In this document: positions 35,958 through 43,928 of the stretch, one piece after another
Layout: every line of letters starts with the position of its first letter
Numbering within the stretch: the stretch's first letter is position 1
Origin: a bacterium
GTDB taxonomy: Bacteria; Bacillota; Clostridia; Lachnospirales; Lachnospiraceae
Reading direction: 5' to 3'
DNA length: 64,000 bases
Assembly (NCBI GenBank): GCA_030524675.1
Contig: JAUNGE010000002.1
Location: 62,001-126,000, forward strand
Notes under the pieces: model-generated
What the model was told of the DNA's origin: nothing
What the model saw: the letters and a program-made list of their open reading frames with translations, nothing else
Databases searched by the model: none
Position numbers and translations under genes: made by a program

Positions 35958-36965
35958 ATGGAACAGAAAATACAGGAAAAAACAACATATACGCTGGAAA
36001 TCAAAAACCTGAAAACACAGTTCTTTACCTCCAAAGGCGTGGTTCCGGCGGTGGACGATGTGACGATTGAGATTCCAAAAGGAAAAATTATCGGTGTGGT
36101 AGGGGAGTCCGGCTGCGGAAAAAGTATGACGGCCATGTCCGTGATGCAGCTGCTGCGCCATCCAGGAAAGATTGTGGATGGTTCCATCAAACTGGATGGA
36201 AAAGAGCTGATTGGCATCTCTGCAAAAGAGATGCGAAATATCCGCGGAAATGAGATTTCCATGATTTTCCAGGAACCGATGACCTCCTTAAATCCAGTCT
36301 ATACGGTGGGACATCAGGTGCGTGAGGCGATTTTGCTGCACCAGAATCTGTCAAAACAGGAAGCAAAGGATAAGGTGATTGATATTTTCCGCCAGGTGGG
36401 AATCCCTGAGCCGGAAAAACGCTACAATTCTTATCCGCATCAGCTCTCCGGTGGTCTGCGCCAGAGGGTGATGATTGGCATGGCGATGGTCTGTGAGCCG
36501 AAACTTCTGATTGCCGATGAGCCGACGACGGCTCTCGATGTGACGATTGAGGCGCAGATTTTGAATCTGATGAAAAAACTGCGAGATGAGCACGGAACAT
36601 CAATTCTTCTGATTACACACAATATGGGTGTTGTGGCAGAGGTGTGCGATTATGTCTATGTCATGTACGCTGGAAAGGTGATGGAGGAGGCAGAGACGTT
36701 TGAGCTGTTTGAACACACGAGCCACCCATACACGCAGGGGCTTTTAAAGTCCATTCCGCAGCTGAATCTGTCTGCGGACCGTCTGTACAGTATTCGCGGC
36801 ATTGTGCCGAACCTGCTGCATCTGCCGAAGGGCTGCAGTTTCTGTACACGGTGTGACTATGCGGACGAGAGATGCAAAGTGAACCGACCAGAACATTACT
36901 CTGTGGGGAACGAGCACAAAGTGAGATGTTTCCGCTGTGAAAGGGGGCAGACGGCCAGTGAGTGA
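35958..36965 (+). CDS. Peptide ABC transporter ATPase (DppD/OppD type)
   Basis: A 335-residue ATPase. Walker A is GESGCGKS (about residues 51-58), the signature is LSGGLRQRV and Walker B is LLIADEPTTALD. The C-terminal extension carries the OppD/DppD cysteine cluster (CSFCTRCDYADERC) that often binds an iron-sulphur cluster. GGAGG precedes the ATG. It pairs with the DppF-type ATPase, whose start overlaps this gene's end. Confidence 0.94.
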   Translation: MEQKIQEKTTYTLEIKNLKTQFFTSKGVVPAVDDVTIEIPKGKIIGVVGESGCGKSMTAMSVMQLLRHPGKIVDGSIKLDGKELIGISAKEMRNIRGNEISMIFQEPMTSLNPVYTVGHQVREAILLHQNLSKQEAKDKVIDIFRQVGIPEPEKRYNSYPHQLSGGLRQRVMIGMAMVCEPKLLIADEPTTALDVTIEAQILNLMKKLRDEHGTSILLITHNMGVVAEVCDYVYVMYAGKVMEEAETFELFEHTSHPYTQGLLKSIPQLNLSADRLYSIRGIVPNLLHLPKGCSFCTRCDYADERCKVNRPEHYSVGNEHKVRCFRCERGQTASE

Positions 36966-37929
36966 GAAGAAGGTGTTGATGGAGGCAAAGGAGCTGGTAA
37001 AGGAGTTCCCTGTGCAGTCCAATAAAAAAGGAAAACAGGTGGTACATGCTGTTTCCAATGTAAATTTAAAAATTTATGAGGGCGAGACGCTGGCCCTCGT
37101 GGGTGAGTCCGGCTGCGGGAAGAGTACGCTCGGGCGCACACTGATTCGCCTTCTGGAGGCGACTTCCGGCGAAATATGGTTTGATGGTGTGGATGTGACA
37201 CATATGAGCGAGCGCAACTTTATGGCGCTGCGCCGCCAGATGCAGATTATTTTTCAGGACCCGTATGCGTCCTTGAATCCACGTATGAGCGTAAAACAGA
37301 TTATCGGGGAGCCGCTCACGACACACAAGATTGTTTCTGGCAAGGTACAGCTCGACAATATGGTGCGCGAATTGATGCATGAAGTGGGAATTCCGGAAGA
37401 GTTTATGAACCGCTATCCGCACCAGTTCTCCGGCGGACAGAGGCAGCGTATCGGCATTGCGAGAGCACTCGCCCTAAAGCCGAGACTGATTGTCTGCGAT
37501 GAGCCGGTGTCGGCGCTGGATGTGTCCATTCAGTCCCAAGTACTGAACTTGCTAAAGGATTTGCAGGCACAGTATCAGCTCACCTATCTGTTTATCTCCC
37601 ACGATTTGAGCGTGGTGCGCTATATCGCGGACAGAGTGTGCGTGATGTTCCTCGGCAAAATCTGCGAGATGGGAGATACGGAGAGTCTGTACCAGCATCC
37701 GCTGCACCCATACACGAGTTTTCTGCTGGAGGCGATTCCAAAAGCAGACCCGAAGCAGAGAAAGGAAAAGCGGCTTCTCACTGGTGAGATTCCAAGCCCC
37801 GTAAATCCTCCTGCTGGCTGCCGGTTCCACACCCGCTGCCCATATGCGACAGAAGAATGTCGGACGCAGGAACCGAAGATGCAGCTGATAGACGGCAGAG
37901 AAGTGGCATGTCATCATCCGCTGATGTAA
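36958..37929 (+). CDS. Peptide ABC transporter ATPase (DppF/OppF type)
   Basis: An ATPase of about 323 residues with Walker A GESGCGKS, signature FSGGQRQRI, Walker B LIVCDEPVSALD and the C-terminal Cys-containing extension FHTRCPYATEEC. The start is placed at GTG 36958, overlapping dppD-type codons by 8 nt, with AAAGGGGG 11 nt upstream. An upstream GTG at 36937 is also in frame and would add seven residues. It is the last gene of the operon. Confidence 0.92.
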   Translation: MSEKKVLMEAKELVKEFPVQSNKKGKQVVHAVSNVNLKIYEGETLALVGESGCGKSTLGRTLIRLLEATSGEIWFDGVDVTHMSERNFMALRRQMQIIFQDPYASLNPRMSVKQIIGEPLTTHKIVSGKVQLDNMVRELMHEVGIPEEFMNRYPHQFSGGQRQRIGIARALALKPRLIVCDEPVSALDVSIQSQVLNLLKDLQAQYQLTYLFISHDLSVVRYIADRVCVMFLGKICEMGDTESLYQHPLHPYTSFLLEAIPKADPKQRKEKRLLTGEIPSPVNPPAGCRFHTRCPYATEECRTQEPKMQLIDGREVACHHPLM

Positions 37930-37995
37930 AGTTAGCATAAGACTGATTGACAGAACCGTATAAAATATAAAAATTACATAAAACGAAGGAAGATT

Positions 37996-38030
37996 GGCAG
38001 ATTCAGAAAAAACTGGGTCTGCCTATTTTA
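37996..38030 (+). terminator. Terminator of the peptide ABC operon
   Basis: GGCAGATTC (37996-38004) pairs with GGGTCTGCC (38015-38023), with G-U pairs next to the loop, and TATTTTA follows. Confidence 0.6.
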
Positions 38031-38052
38031 TAGAACAAAGTGTAAAATATAA

Positions 38053-38081
38053 TTGACATTTAGAAAGATATAGTGTATATT
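38053..38081 (+). promoter_or_regulatory. Promoter of the XRE regulator gene
   Basis: TTGACA (38053-38058), a 17-bp spacer and TATATT (38076-38081). Confidence 0.7.
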
Positions 38082-38119
38082 AAGGGTGAGAAAGAGTGAG
38101 AAGAGGAGGCGGGAGAGAG

Positions 38120-38311
38120 ATGAAAAATCTGCGGATAAAAGCAGCGAGAGCCGCTTTGGACATGTCTCAGGGAGATTTGGCGAAAGCCGTTGGAGTGACG
38201 AGACAGACTATCGGGATGATTGAGGCCGGCGATTACAACCCGACATTGAATTTGTGCATTAAGATATGCAAAGTTTTGGGGAAGACGCTAGATGAATTGT
38301 TTTGGGAATAG
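38120..38311 (+). CDS. Small XRE-family transcriptional regulator
   Basis: A 63-residue protein made almost only of a Cro/C1 helix-turn-helix. MSQGDLAKAVGVTRQTIGMI is the DNA-binding core and the rest matches the YdhP-like small group ending KTLDELFWE. The start is the ATG at 38120 with GGAGG upstream; a GTG at 38096 is less likely. The gene 31 bp downstream encodes a membrane protein. Such regulator/membrane-protein pairs are common in Firmicutes, and the regulator probably controls the pair. Confidence 0.9.
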   Translation: MKNLRIKAARAALDMSQGDLAKAVGVTRQTIGMIEAGDYNPTLNLCIKICKVLGKTLDELFWE

Positions 38312-38342
38312 GAAAGAAGAATCAGGAAAGGAGTTTTGACAG

Positions 38343-38828
38343 ATGAAAGAGCAGAGAGTGAAGAAAAAAACAGCGGAAAGAATGAAAGATGAAATTGTGA
38401 TGGATGAGAGAATCAAGGAAGGGTATCGAAAGATTTATACAGAACTTCTGAGGCTGATAGTGCTGGCAGATGTCGTATCGCTGTTGGTGAAAGAATTTGT
38501 GCTGAAGGCGGATTGGCATACCATGATTACAGAGTTCGCAGTCTTGATTTTTGCTCCGGTTTATCTGATGGTTCGCCAGAATATGCTTGGAATCCATGCA
38601 GAAGGTGTTATGTCCCAAGGAAAGAGAAGACGCAAGTTATGGGTTATGATGGCAGTTTCTTTTGCATGTTATATGGCCGCTGTTCTTGTGATAAAGAAGT
38701 CACTAGAAGTATCAGACGTCGCAGGAGCGCTCAGTTTTATTGCTGTGTGGTTGTTTATTTATTGGGGAGCAGAAAAGATAAACCTCTATTTTTACAAAAG
38801 AAAAATGAGACAGTATGAGGATGAGTGA
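38343..38828 (+). CDS. Membrane protein of unknown function paired with the XRE regulator
   Basis: A 161-residue protein with a charged N-terminus (about 1-35) and four likely membrane helices, near 36-55, 60-77, 98-117 and 125-142, and a charged tail. The architecture resembles the uncharacterised DUF membrane proteins found beside small XRE regulators. No catalytic motif is visible. AAGGAG precedes the ATG. Function unknown. Confidence 0.8.
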   Translation: MKEQRVKKKTAERMKDEIVMDERIKEGYRKIYTELLRLIVLADVVSLLVKEFVLKADWHTMITEFAVLIFAPVYLMVRQNMLGIHAEGVMSQGKRRRKLWVMMAVSFACYMAAVLVIKKSLEVSDVAGALSFIAVWLFIYWGAEKINLYFYKRKMRQYEDE

Positions 38829-38914
38829 TATAGACTTTGTCCGGTTCTGGGAATCTTTTTTCTGAAAAATAATATAGGAAACGGACATACCAGCTACCGC
38901 AGGCACCACTATGC

Positions 38915-39134
38915 ATGAAAGTCGATTGCTCCGTGCTCACGCACTCCCGCAATCGCCGCCAGTAGGTCTACGCTCCGCTTCGGTCGGCGCCAAGCAGGCG
39001 TCACTGGCGCCTGGCGCCGCAAATCGGTCAGCTCACGCTGTCCTTTTTTGCTCATACTTCCTTGCTCGTCAAATGTCCAGTCGGCTTGGTGTGCAAGCAC
39101 CCCTGCCGCCTGGCCGCTTGACGAGACTTTCATA
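38915..39134 (+). repeat. Repeat family 1, copy 1 (MITE-like)
   Basis: A 220-bp element with terminal inverted repeats ATGAAAGTC and GACTTTCAT. It is very GC-rich inside, with palindromic GGCGCC-type blocks. It is nearly identical to 39174-39393, 259 bp downstream; the one difference noted is C versus T near the right end. No transposase is encoded. The open frames inside both strands look like by-products of the palindromes. The 686-bp gap 38829-39514 is mostly this pair of copies. Confidence 0.85.
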
Positions 39135-39142
39135 GTAAACAG

Positions 39143-39162
39143 ACATGTCGCCTAACGGCGAC
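39143..39162. repeat. Hairpin linker before repeat copy 2
   Basis: ATGTCGCC and GGCGACAT flank TAAC as a perfect hairpin, followed by CACCATAATATGAAAGTC. A differently sequenced hairpin sits at the same place before copy 3 at 53.0 kb, so it is probably part of the element. Confidence 0.6.
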
Positions 39163-39173
39163 ATCACCATAAT

Positions 39174-39393
39174 ATGAAAGTCGATTGCTCCGTGCTCACG
39201 CACTCCCGCAATCGCCGCCAGTAGGTCTACGCTCCGCTTCGGTCGGCGCCAAGCAGGCGTCACTGGCGCCTGGCGCCGCAAATCGGTCAGCTCACGCTGT
39301 CCTTTTTTGCTCATACTTCCTTGCTCGTCAAATGTCCAGTCGGCTTGGTGTGCAAGCACCCCTGCCGCCTGGTCGCTTGACGAGACTTTCATA
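39174..39393 (+). repeat. Repeat family 1, copy 2 (MITE-like)
   Basis: Second near-identical 220-bp copy, in the same orientation as copy 1. Terminal inverted repeats are TATGAAAGTC and GACTTTCATA. Confidence 0.85.
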
Positions 39394-39514
39394 GTAAAAA
39401 CTGCTTGCTAAAACCATAGTTTTCGTACTACAATACAAATAGCCATAAACAGAACAAAAAATAGATTATAAAGAAACAACAGAGACAAGGTACGGCAGAA
39501 AGAGGAACGAGAAC

Positions 39515-40507
39515 ATGCAGGATATGGGAGTGAGGGCGGAGAAGACAGCGGTAATGGCTACAAAGATGAAAGCGGCGGAATATGAGCAGTTTCATGAAAT
39601 CAGAGAACATACAGGGACCAGATTTCCATATCATACCTATTTGTGCAGGATACCTCTGGATTTCCAGGCAGTTCCTGTACACTGGCACGAGGAAGTGGAG
39701 CTGATTGTGATAAAAAGGGGCAGTGGATTTGTGATGGTGGATATGGAGAGAAGGAAAGTGGAGGAAGGCACGATTGTCATTGTGCCGCCTGGGCAGCTGC
39801 ATGCCGCAAAACAGGACAAAGATACGCTGATGGAATATGAGTCCATCCTGTTCCCACTAAAAATGCTTGCTTTTTCCTCGGCAGATACCTGTATGGAAGA
39901 ATATCTGATTCCGTTTCAGAATGGGGAAATCTGCTTTTCCCCTTGGATTGACGGGACAGAAGAGTATCATCAGCATATGAAATCGTACATAGCAGGAATG
40001 GACAGTCTGTGCGAAAAAAAGCCGGTGGCATACCAGATGGGCGTCCGCGGCTTTTTGTGCCAGTTTTTTGCCCTGCTGTTTGCACATTCCAAAAGAAAGA
40101 AGCCCAACAAAGCAAAACGGGCTGTGGTGGAGCGGATGAAGCGGATTTTAGAAAAGATAGAGTCCAGCTATTCTGACAATCTGACCATACAGGAGATGGC
40201 GGATTTGGTTGGAGTCAGTCAGCCGCATTTCATGAAATATTTTAAGCAGACCATGGGGATTCCCTTTGTCCAATATCTCAATGAATATCGCCTGCTGATG
40301 GCAGGACGATTTCTGCTTGTGTCCCAGGAGGAGGTGCTGACTATAGCGATGGCGACAGGGTTTGACAATATTTCTTATTTTAACCGTATTTTTAAAAAGC
40401 GGTTCGGTATGACACCAGGACAATACCGAAAGAGACATATCACTCTCCTCCGACAATCTGCACCGTTACCTGATTGGGAAGACAGACAATCGGCTGGTCC
40501 CAGCTGA
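39515..40507 (+). CDS. AraC-family regulator with cupin sensor domain
   Basis: A 330-residue regulator. The N-terminal cupin (about 40-130) has the pocket VHWHEEVELIVI and PPGQLHAA, which in this family binds a sugar or similar effector. The C-terminal AraC domain (about 215-318) shows LTIQEMADLVGVSQPHFMKY and ends GFDNISYFNRIFKKRFGMTP. AGAGGA lies before the ATG. Its target is unknown; neighbours are the repeats and the flavinylation cluster. Its last 68 bp overlap the convergent NusG-domain gene. Confidence 0.9.
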   Translation: MQDMGVRAEKTAVMATKMKAAEYEQFHEIREHTGTRFPYHTYLCRIPLDFQAVPVHWHEEVELIVIKRGSGFVMVDMERRKVEEGTIVIVPPGQLHAAKQDKDTLMEYESILFPLKMLAFSSADTCMEEYLIPFQNGEICFSPWIDGTEEYHQHMKSYIAGMDSLCEKKPVAYQMGVRGFLCQFFALLFAHSKRKKPNKAKRAVVERMKRILEKIESSYSDNLTIQEMADLVGVSQPHFMKYFKQTMGIPFVQYLNEYRLLMAGRFLLVSQEEVLTIAMATGFDNISYFNRIFKKRFGMTPGQYRKRHITLLRQSAPLPDWEDRQSAGPS

Positions 40508-40799
40508 ACGCAATGATTCCTTGGTTGACACAGATTTTGTCGGGACACGACGCCTGCGTGACCTGCACCTTTCCGTCTTTGATGACAAGATGGTTGGTGC
40601 CGCCGTTTATTCCTGGGATATCTCCCTCGTAGTCTTTGGATAAATCAAAGCGCTCGTATACCTCCCCGCCCACAGTCACCTCTGCGAATACAGCAGGGGT
40701 GTTATTTTTTGCCCTCCAGTGAAGCAGAGAGAACACAGCGAGAATCAGTATCACAAGAATCAAAAGTATGTCTGCTTTTTTTAAAGAAAATAGATGCAT
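40440..40799 (-). CDS. NusG domain II-containing membrane-anchored protein
   Basis: A 119-residue protein. A membrane anchor near residues 9-27 (ADILLILVILILAVFSLL) is followed by an extracytoplasmic NusG-domain-II-like fold with the hallmark VTQASCPDKICVNQG, a two-cysteine motif. Proteins of this type recur beside FMN-binding, ApbE and Gx-transporter genes (known from flavinylation gene neighbourhoods). It is expressed from its own promoter (40880-40908). Its 3' end overlaps the AraC-type gene by 68 bp. Role unproven; a redox or assembly part for the flavoprotein is the likely guess. Confidence 0.85.
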   Translation of the reverse strand: MHLFSLKKADILLILVILILAVFSLLHWRAKNNTPAVFAEVTVGGEVYERFDLSKDYEGDIPGINGGTNHLVIKDGKVQVTQASCPDKICVNQGIIAFSWDQPIVCLPNQVTVQIVGGE

Positions 40800-40809
40800 G
40801 GAAGTTCCT

Positions 40810-40870
40810 TTCTTTCTGTGAGAGATGGACTCTCACCATCATACATGTTTCACCTGCCGCATGATGCGGC
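40810..40870 (-). promoter_or_regulatory. Structured leader of the NusG-domain gene
   Basis: On the minus strand the leader holds a perfect hairpin GCCGC/GCGGC (40856-40870), a linker with GGTGAAACATG and a second stem GATGG/CCATC with loop TGAGAGT. The message is predicted to begin just before the first hairpin. I cannot assign it to a known riboswitch. Confidence 0.4.
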
Positions 40871-40879
40871 TTGTCTGCT

Positions 40880-40908
40880 AGTATACACAAGAATCCAAAA
40901 AAAGTAAA
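40880..40908 (-). promoter_or_regulatory. Promoter of the NusG-domain gene
   Basis: On the minus strand TTTACT (40908-40903), a 17-bp spacer and TATACT (40885-40880). Confidence 0.6.
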
Positions 40909-40930
40909 GGCTCAGAAAATGGATGAAATA

Positions 40931-41001
40931 GCCTAAACAATAATGGAAAAAAAGAACATAAAAAAAGATAAAAATAGCTAAAATTAAGTAATTGCCTAAA
41001 C
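40931..41001 (+). promoter_or_regulatory. Repeated GCCTAAAC boxes before the flavoprotein gene
   Basis: GCCTAAAC occurs at 40931-40938 and 40994-41001, with a degenerate AGCTAAAA between them near 40976. They may be binding sites for a regulator of the flavoprotein gene. No convincing promoter was found in the same region. Confidence 0.3.
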
Positions 41002-41103
41002 GTTATCTCTATGATAAACTAAGAAAGCAAAATGCTATTTGTATCTAGTATTTTGATACATAGGAAGAGGGAAGAAAAAAATATTAGGAAAGGACTTGGG
41101 AAA

Positions 41104-43743
41104 ATGACGACAAACAAGAGAAACGGCTGGATTGGCCTGGCAGCTATGGTGGTTTTGGGAGCTGCCTGTATCTGGGGTTCAGATCCTTTGTACAAGGCGA
41201 TCGATGGCATGACGCCGAAGGCAGAGGCTCAGGCAGGGCTGACAGATGGCACTTACACTTGGCAGAGCGCAGAGTTTGATAGTTCCGGCTACAAAGATGT
41301 GGTATCGCTGACTGTAGCAGGCGGAAAAATCACAGCTGCAGAGTGGGATTGCGTGAATGTGGAAGGTGTGGGAAAGAAACAGCTCTCAAAAGATGGACAG
41401 TATAGCATGACAGAGAATGGTCCAACTTGGGCAGAGCAGTCTGAGGCGCTTTGCGAGTATGTTGTAAAGAATCAGACGGCAGAGGGACTTGCAAATGCAG
41501 AGGGCAAATGTGATGCGATTGCCTCTGTCAGTATTTCTGTGGGAAATTTTGTCAAAGGAATTGAGGAATGTCTCAGTCAGGCAGCAGGAGGGGCGGAGAC
41601 TCTGACAGGTTCCGCGGAAGGATTCGGTGGCGCAGTGACCGCGACTGTTGTGAGAACGGACGGTGTGATTACAGCCTGTACATTAGAAGGAAAAGAGGAG
41701 ACGCCGGAAATCGGCGGCGCAGCTCTCCCTGAACTGGAGAAACAGGTTGTGGCAGCAAATGGCATTGAGATTGACGGTGTTTCTGGCGCAACCATCACCA
41801 CGAAAGCAGTGAAGGCAGCAGTTGCAGATGCGCTCGGTCTGACAGTGGAAGAAGAGACAAAAGCTGAGACAAAACCGGCAGAGACGGCAGCGGCAGCAGA
41901 GGTTGTTGAGATTGACGGCGGTCTGCAGATTGGGCAGATTTATGCGGCAGCACATGGCACAAGCTGCTTTACCGAGGCGGTTGCAGTTGTGAAGGATGAT
42001 GTGATTGTGGCAGCATACCTTGACGAGTTCCAGTTTATCAGCAGCGATGCGGATGTGAAGGGCGTTCCGAACAGTGAGGAAGGTTTCGGAGAGGCATATG
42101 CGGACGGCATGGTGCTCTGCTCGAAGCGTGAGAATGCAGCGTACTACAGCAAGAACATGGCAGAAAAGGGCGGTTCTACGGTAGCGATTGATGCGAACTA
42201 CGATGCGATTCAGAAATTTGTAGTTGGAAAGACAATAGATGAGATTGACGCAGTGGCAGCAGGAGAGAATGTGGTGGATGCAGTTTCCGGCGCAACCTTG
42301 GCAGACACAGCGAACTATCTGAAGGCAATCGCAGATGCAGCGCGCGCAGCGCAGAAGACGCAGGCAGTGGAATTCAATGGAAACTCGGATTCTCTGAAGC
42401 TGAATGTGGCGTATGCGGCAGCACATGGCACAAAATGCTTTGCTACTGCAGCGGCTCTGACAGACGGACAGAACATCATTCTGAGCTATATCGACGAGTT
42501 CCAGTTTATCAGCAGCGATGCAGGTGTGAAGGGAGTTCCGAACAGCGATGAGAAGTTTGGAGAGAACATCGCAGAGGGAAATCTGCTCTGCTCGAAGCGC
42601 GAGAATGCAGAGTATTACAGCAAGAACATGGCAGAGAAAGGCGGTTCTACAGTAGCGATTGATGCGAACTACGATGCGATTCAAAATCACATCAATGGAA
42701 TGAGCATTGCAGATGTGACCGCATTGGCAGGCCAGGAAAGTCCGGCAGATGCGATTTCTGGCGCAACTCTGGCAGATACCGCAGGTTATCTGCATGCAGT
42801 GCTGGCAGCAGCTACAGATGGAATGGCAGTGATTGACGGCGGTCTGCAGATTGGGCAGATTTACGCGGCAGCACATGGAACAAGCTGCTTTACCGAGGCG
42901 GTTGCAGTTGTGAAGGATGATGTGATTGTGGCGGCATACCTTGACGAGTTCCAGTTTATCAGCAGAGATGCGGATGTGAAGGGCGTTCCGAACAGTGAGG
43001 AAGGTTTCGGAGAGGCGTATGCGGACGGCATGGTGCTCTGCTCGAAGCGTGAAAATGCAGCATACTACAGCAAGAACATGGCAGAAAAGGGCGGTTCTAC
43101 GGTAGCGATTGATGCGAACTACGATGCGATTCAGAAATTTGTAGTTGGAAAGACAATAGATGAGATTGACGCAGTGGCAGCAGGAGAGAATGTGGTGGAT
43201 GCAGTTTCCGGCGCAACCTTGGCAGACACAGCGAACTATCTGAAGGCAATCGCAGATGCAGCGCGCGCAGCGCAGAAGACGCAGGCAGTGGAATTCAATG
43301 GAAACTCGGATTCTCTGAAGCTGAATGTGGCGTATGCGGCAGCACATGGCACAAAATGCTTTGCTACTGCAGCGGCTCTGACAGACGGACAGAACATCAT
43401 TCTGAGCTATATCGACGAGTTCCAGTTTATCAGCAGCGATGCAGGTGTGAAGGGAGTTCCGAACAGCGATGAGAAGTTTGGAGAGAACATCGCAGAGGGA
43501 AATCTGCTCTGCTCGAAGCGCGAGAATGCAGAGTATTACAGCAAGAACATGGCAGAGAAAGGCGGTTCTACAGTAGCGATTGATGCGAACTACGATGCGA
43601 TTCAAAATCACATCAATGGAATGAGCATTGCAGATGTGACCGTATTGGCAGGCCAGGAGAGTCCGGCAGATGCGATTTCCGGCGCAACTCTGGCAGATAC
43701 CGCAGGTTATCTGCATGCAGTGCTGGCAGCAGCTCAGAAGTAA
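41104..43743 (+). CDS. Multi-domain FMN-binding (flavinylated) surface protein
   Basis: An 879-residue protein with a membrane anchor or uncleaved signal (about 9-25) and six FMN-binding-like domains. Domain 1 (about 48-160) has lost the motif (DAIASVS). Domain 2 (about 165-245) and four longer repeats A1, B1, A2, B2 each carry DxxSGAT, with the predicted flavinylated threonines at 230, 398, 555, 705 and 862. The A/B repeats have a conserved core AAAHGTxCF, a long loop and a second cysteine in LCSKRE. A1B1 and A2B2 are a nearly exact in-frame duplication (921 bp). The start is the ATG at 41104 (AGGAAAGGA upstream). ApbE at 44.8 kb probably attaches FMN. It resembles electron-carrying multi-flavin proteins such as PplA; the electron acceptor is unknown. 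Confidence 0.9.
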   Translation: MTTNKRNGWIGLAAMVVLGAACIWGSDPLYKAIDGMTPKAEAQAGLTDGTYTWQSAEFDSSGYKDVVSLTVAGGKITAAEWDCVNVEGVGKKQLSKDGQYSMTENGPTWAEQSEALCEYVVKNQTAEGLANAEGKCDAIASVSISVGNFVKGIEECLSQAAGGAETLTGSAEGFGGAVTATVVRTDGVITACTLEGKEETPEIGGAALPELEKQVVAANGIEIDGVSGATITTKAVKAAVADALGLTVEEETKAETKPAETAAAAEVVEIDGGLQIGQIYAAAHGTSCFTEAVAVVKDDVIVAAYLDEFQFISSDADVKGVPNSEEGFGEAYADGMVLCSKRENAAYYSKNMAEKGGSTVAIDANYDAIQKFVVGKTIDEIDAVAAGENVVDAVSGATLADTANYLKAIADAARAAQKTQAVEFNGNSDSLKLNVAYAAAHGTKCFATAAALTDGQNIILSYIDEFQFISSDAGVKGVPNSDEKFGENIAEGNLLCSKRENAEYYSKNMAEKGGSTVAIDANYDAIQNHINGMSIADVTALAGQESPADAISGATLADTAGYLHAVLAAATDGMAVIDGGLQIGQIYAAAHGTSCFTEAVAVVKDDVIVAAYLDEFQFISRDADVKGVPNSEEGFGEAYADGMVLCSKRENAAYYSKNMAEKGGSTVAIDANYDAIQKFVVGKTIDEIDAVAAGENVVDAVSGATLADTANYLKAIADAARAAQKTQAVEFNGNSDSLKLNVAYAAAHGTKCFATAAALTDGQNIILSYIDEFQFISSDAGVKGVPNSDEKFGENIAEGNLLCSKRENAEYYSKNMAEKGGSTVAIDANYDAIQNHINGMSIADVTVLAGQESPADAISGATLADTAGYLHAVLAAAQK
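41911..42831 (+). repeat. Tandem duplication inside the flavoprotein gene, unit 1
   Basis: A 921-bp unit (307 codons) encoding FMN-binding repeats A1 and B1. It differs from unit 2 at only scattered bases, for example TTATGCG versus TTACGCG and a Ser-to-Arg change. Confidence 0.88.
42832..43743 (+). repeat. Tandem duplication inside the flavoprotein gene, unit 2
   Basis: Second unit of the 921-bp repeat, encoding A2 and B2, ending at the stop codon. Near-identity also at silent sites indicates recent duplication or gene conversion. Confidence 0.88.
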
Positions 43744-43840
43744 GAAGAACAAAGAGACCATACAAAGAATATACGAATCCCATAAGAGAAACATACAGTA
43801 AGAGGGCTTTATTGTATGAGCACTTATAAGTGATACAAAA

Positions 43841-43890
43841 AACACTGCTGTAATATCAGATTTTTTTGTCTGATTTATGGCAGTGTTTTG
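43841..43890. terminator. Bidirectional terminator
   Basis: AACACTGC (43841-43848) pairs with GCAGTGTT (43880-43887), with a further ATCAGA/TCTGAT stem inside, and TTTTG follows the stem. It separates the convergent flavoprotein and arginase-fold genes. Confidence 0.7.
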
Positions 43891-43928
43891 GATTTTACAA
43901 TGATTTGACTTTTGTAACGATTTAGTTC

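Noticed and set aside
38911-39394. Short open frames on both strands inside the family 1 repeats.
   Set aside because: They appear identically in both copies because the repeats are palindromic; none has a proper start site or a plausible protein sequence.
41911-43743. A CRISPR array or other spaced repeats.
   Set aside because: The repeats are about 0.9 kb, coding and without unique spacers; no cas genes are present.
41683-43845. A 720-codon open frame on the minus strand over the flavoprotein gene.
   Set aside because: It is the shadow of the repeated plus-strand gene, is Cys/His/Arg-rich with no domain logic, and lacks a ribosome binding site.
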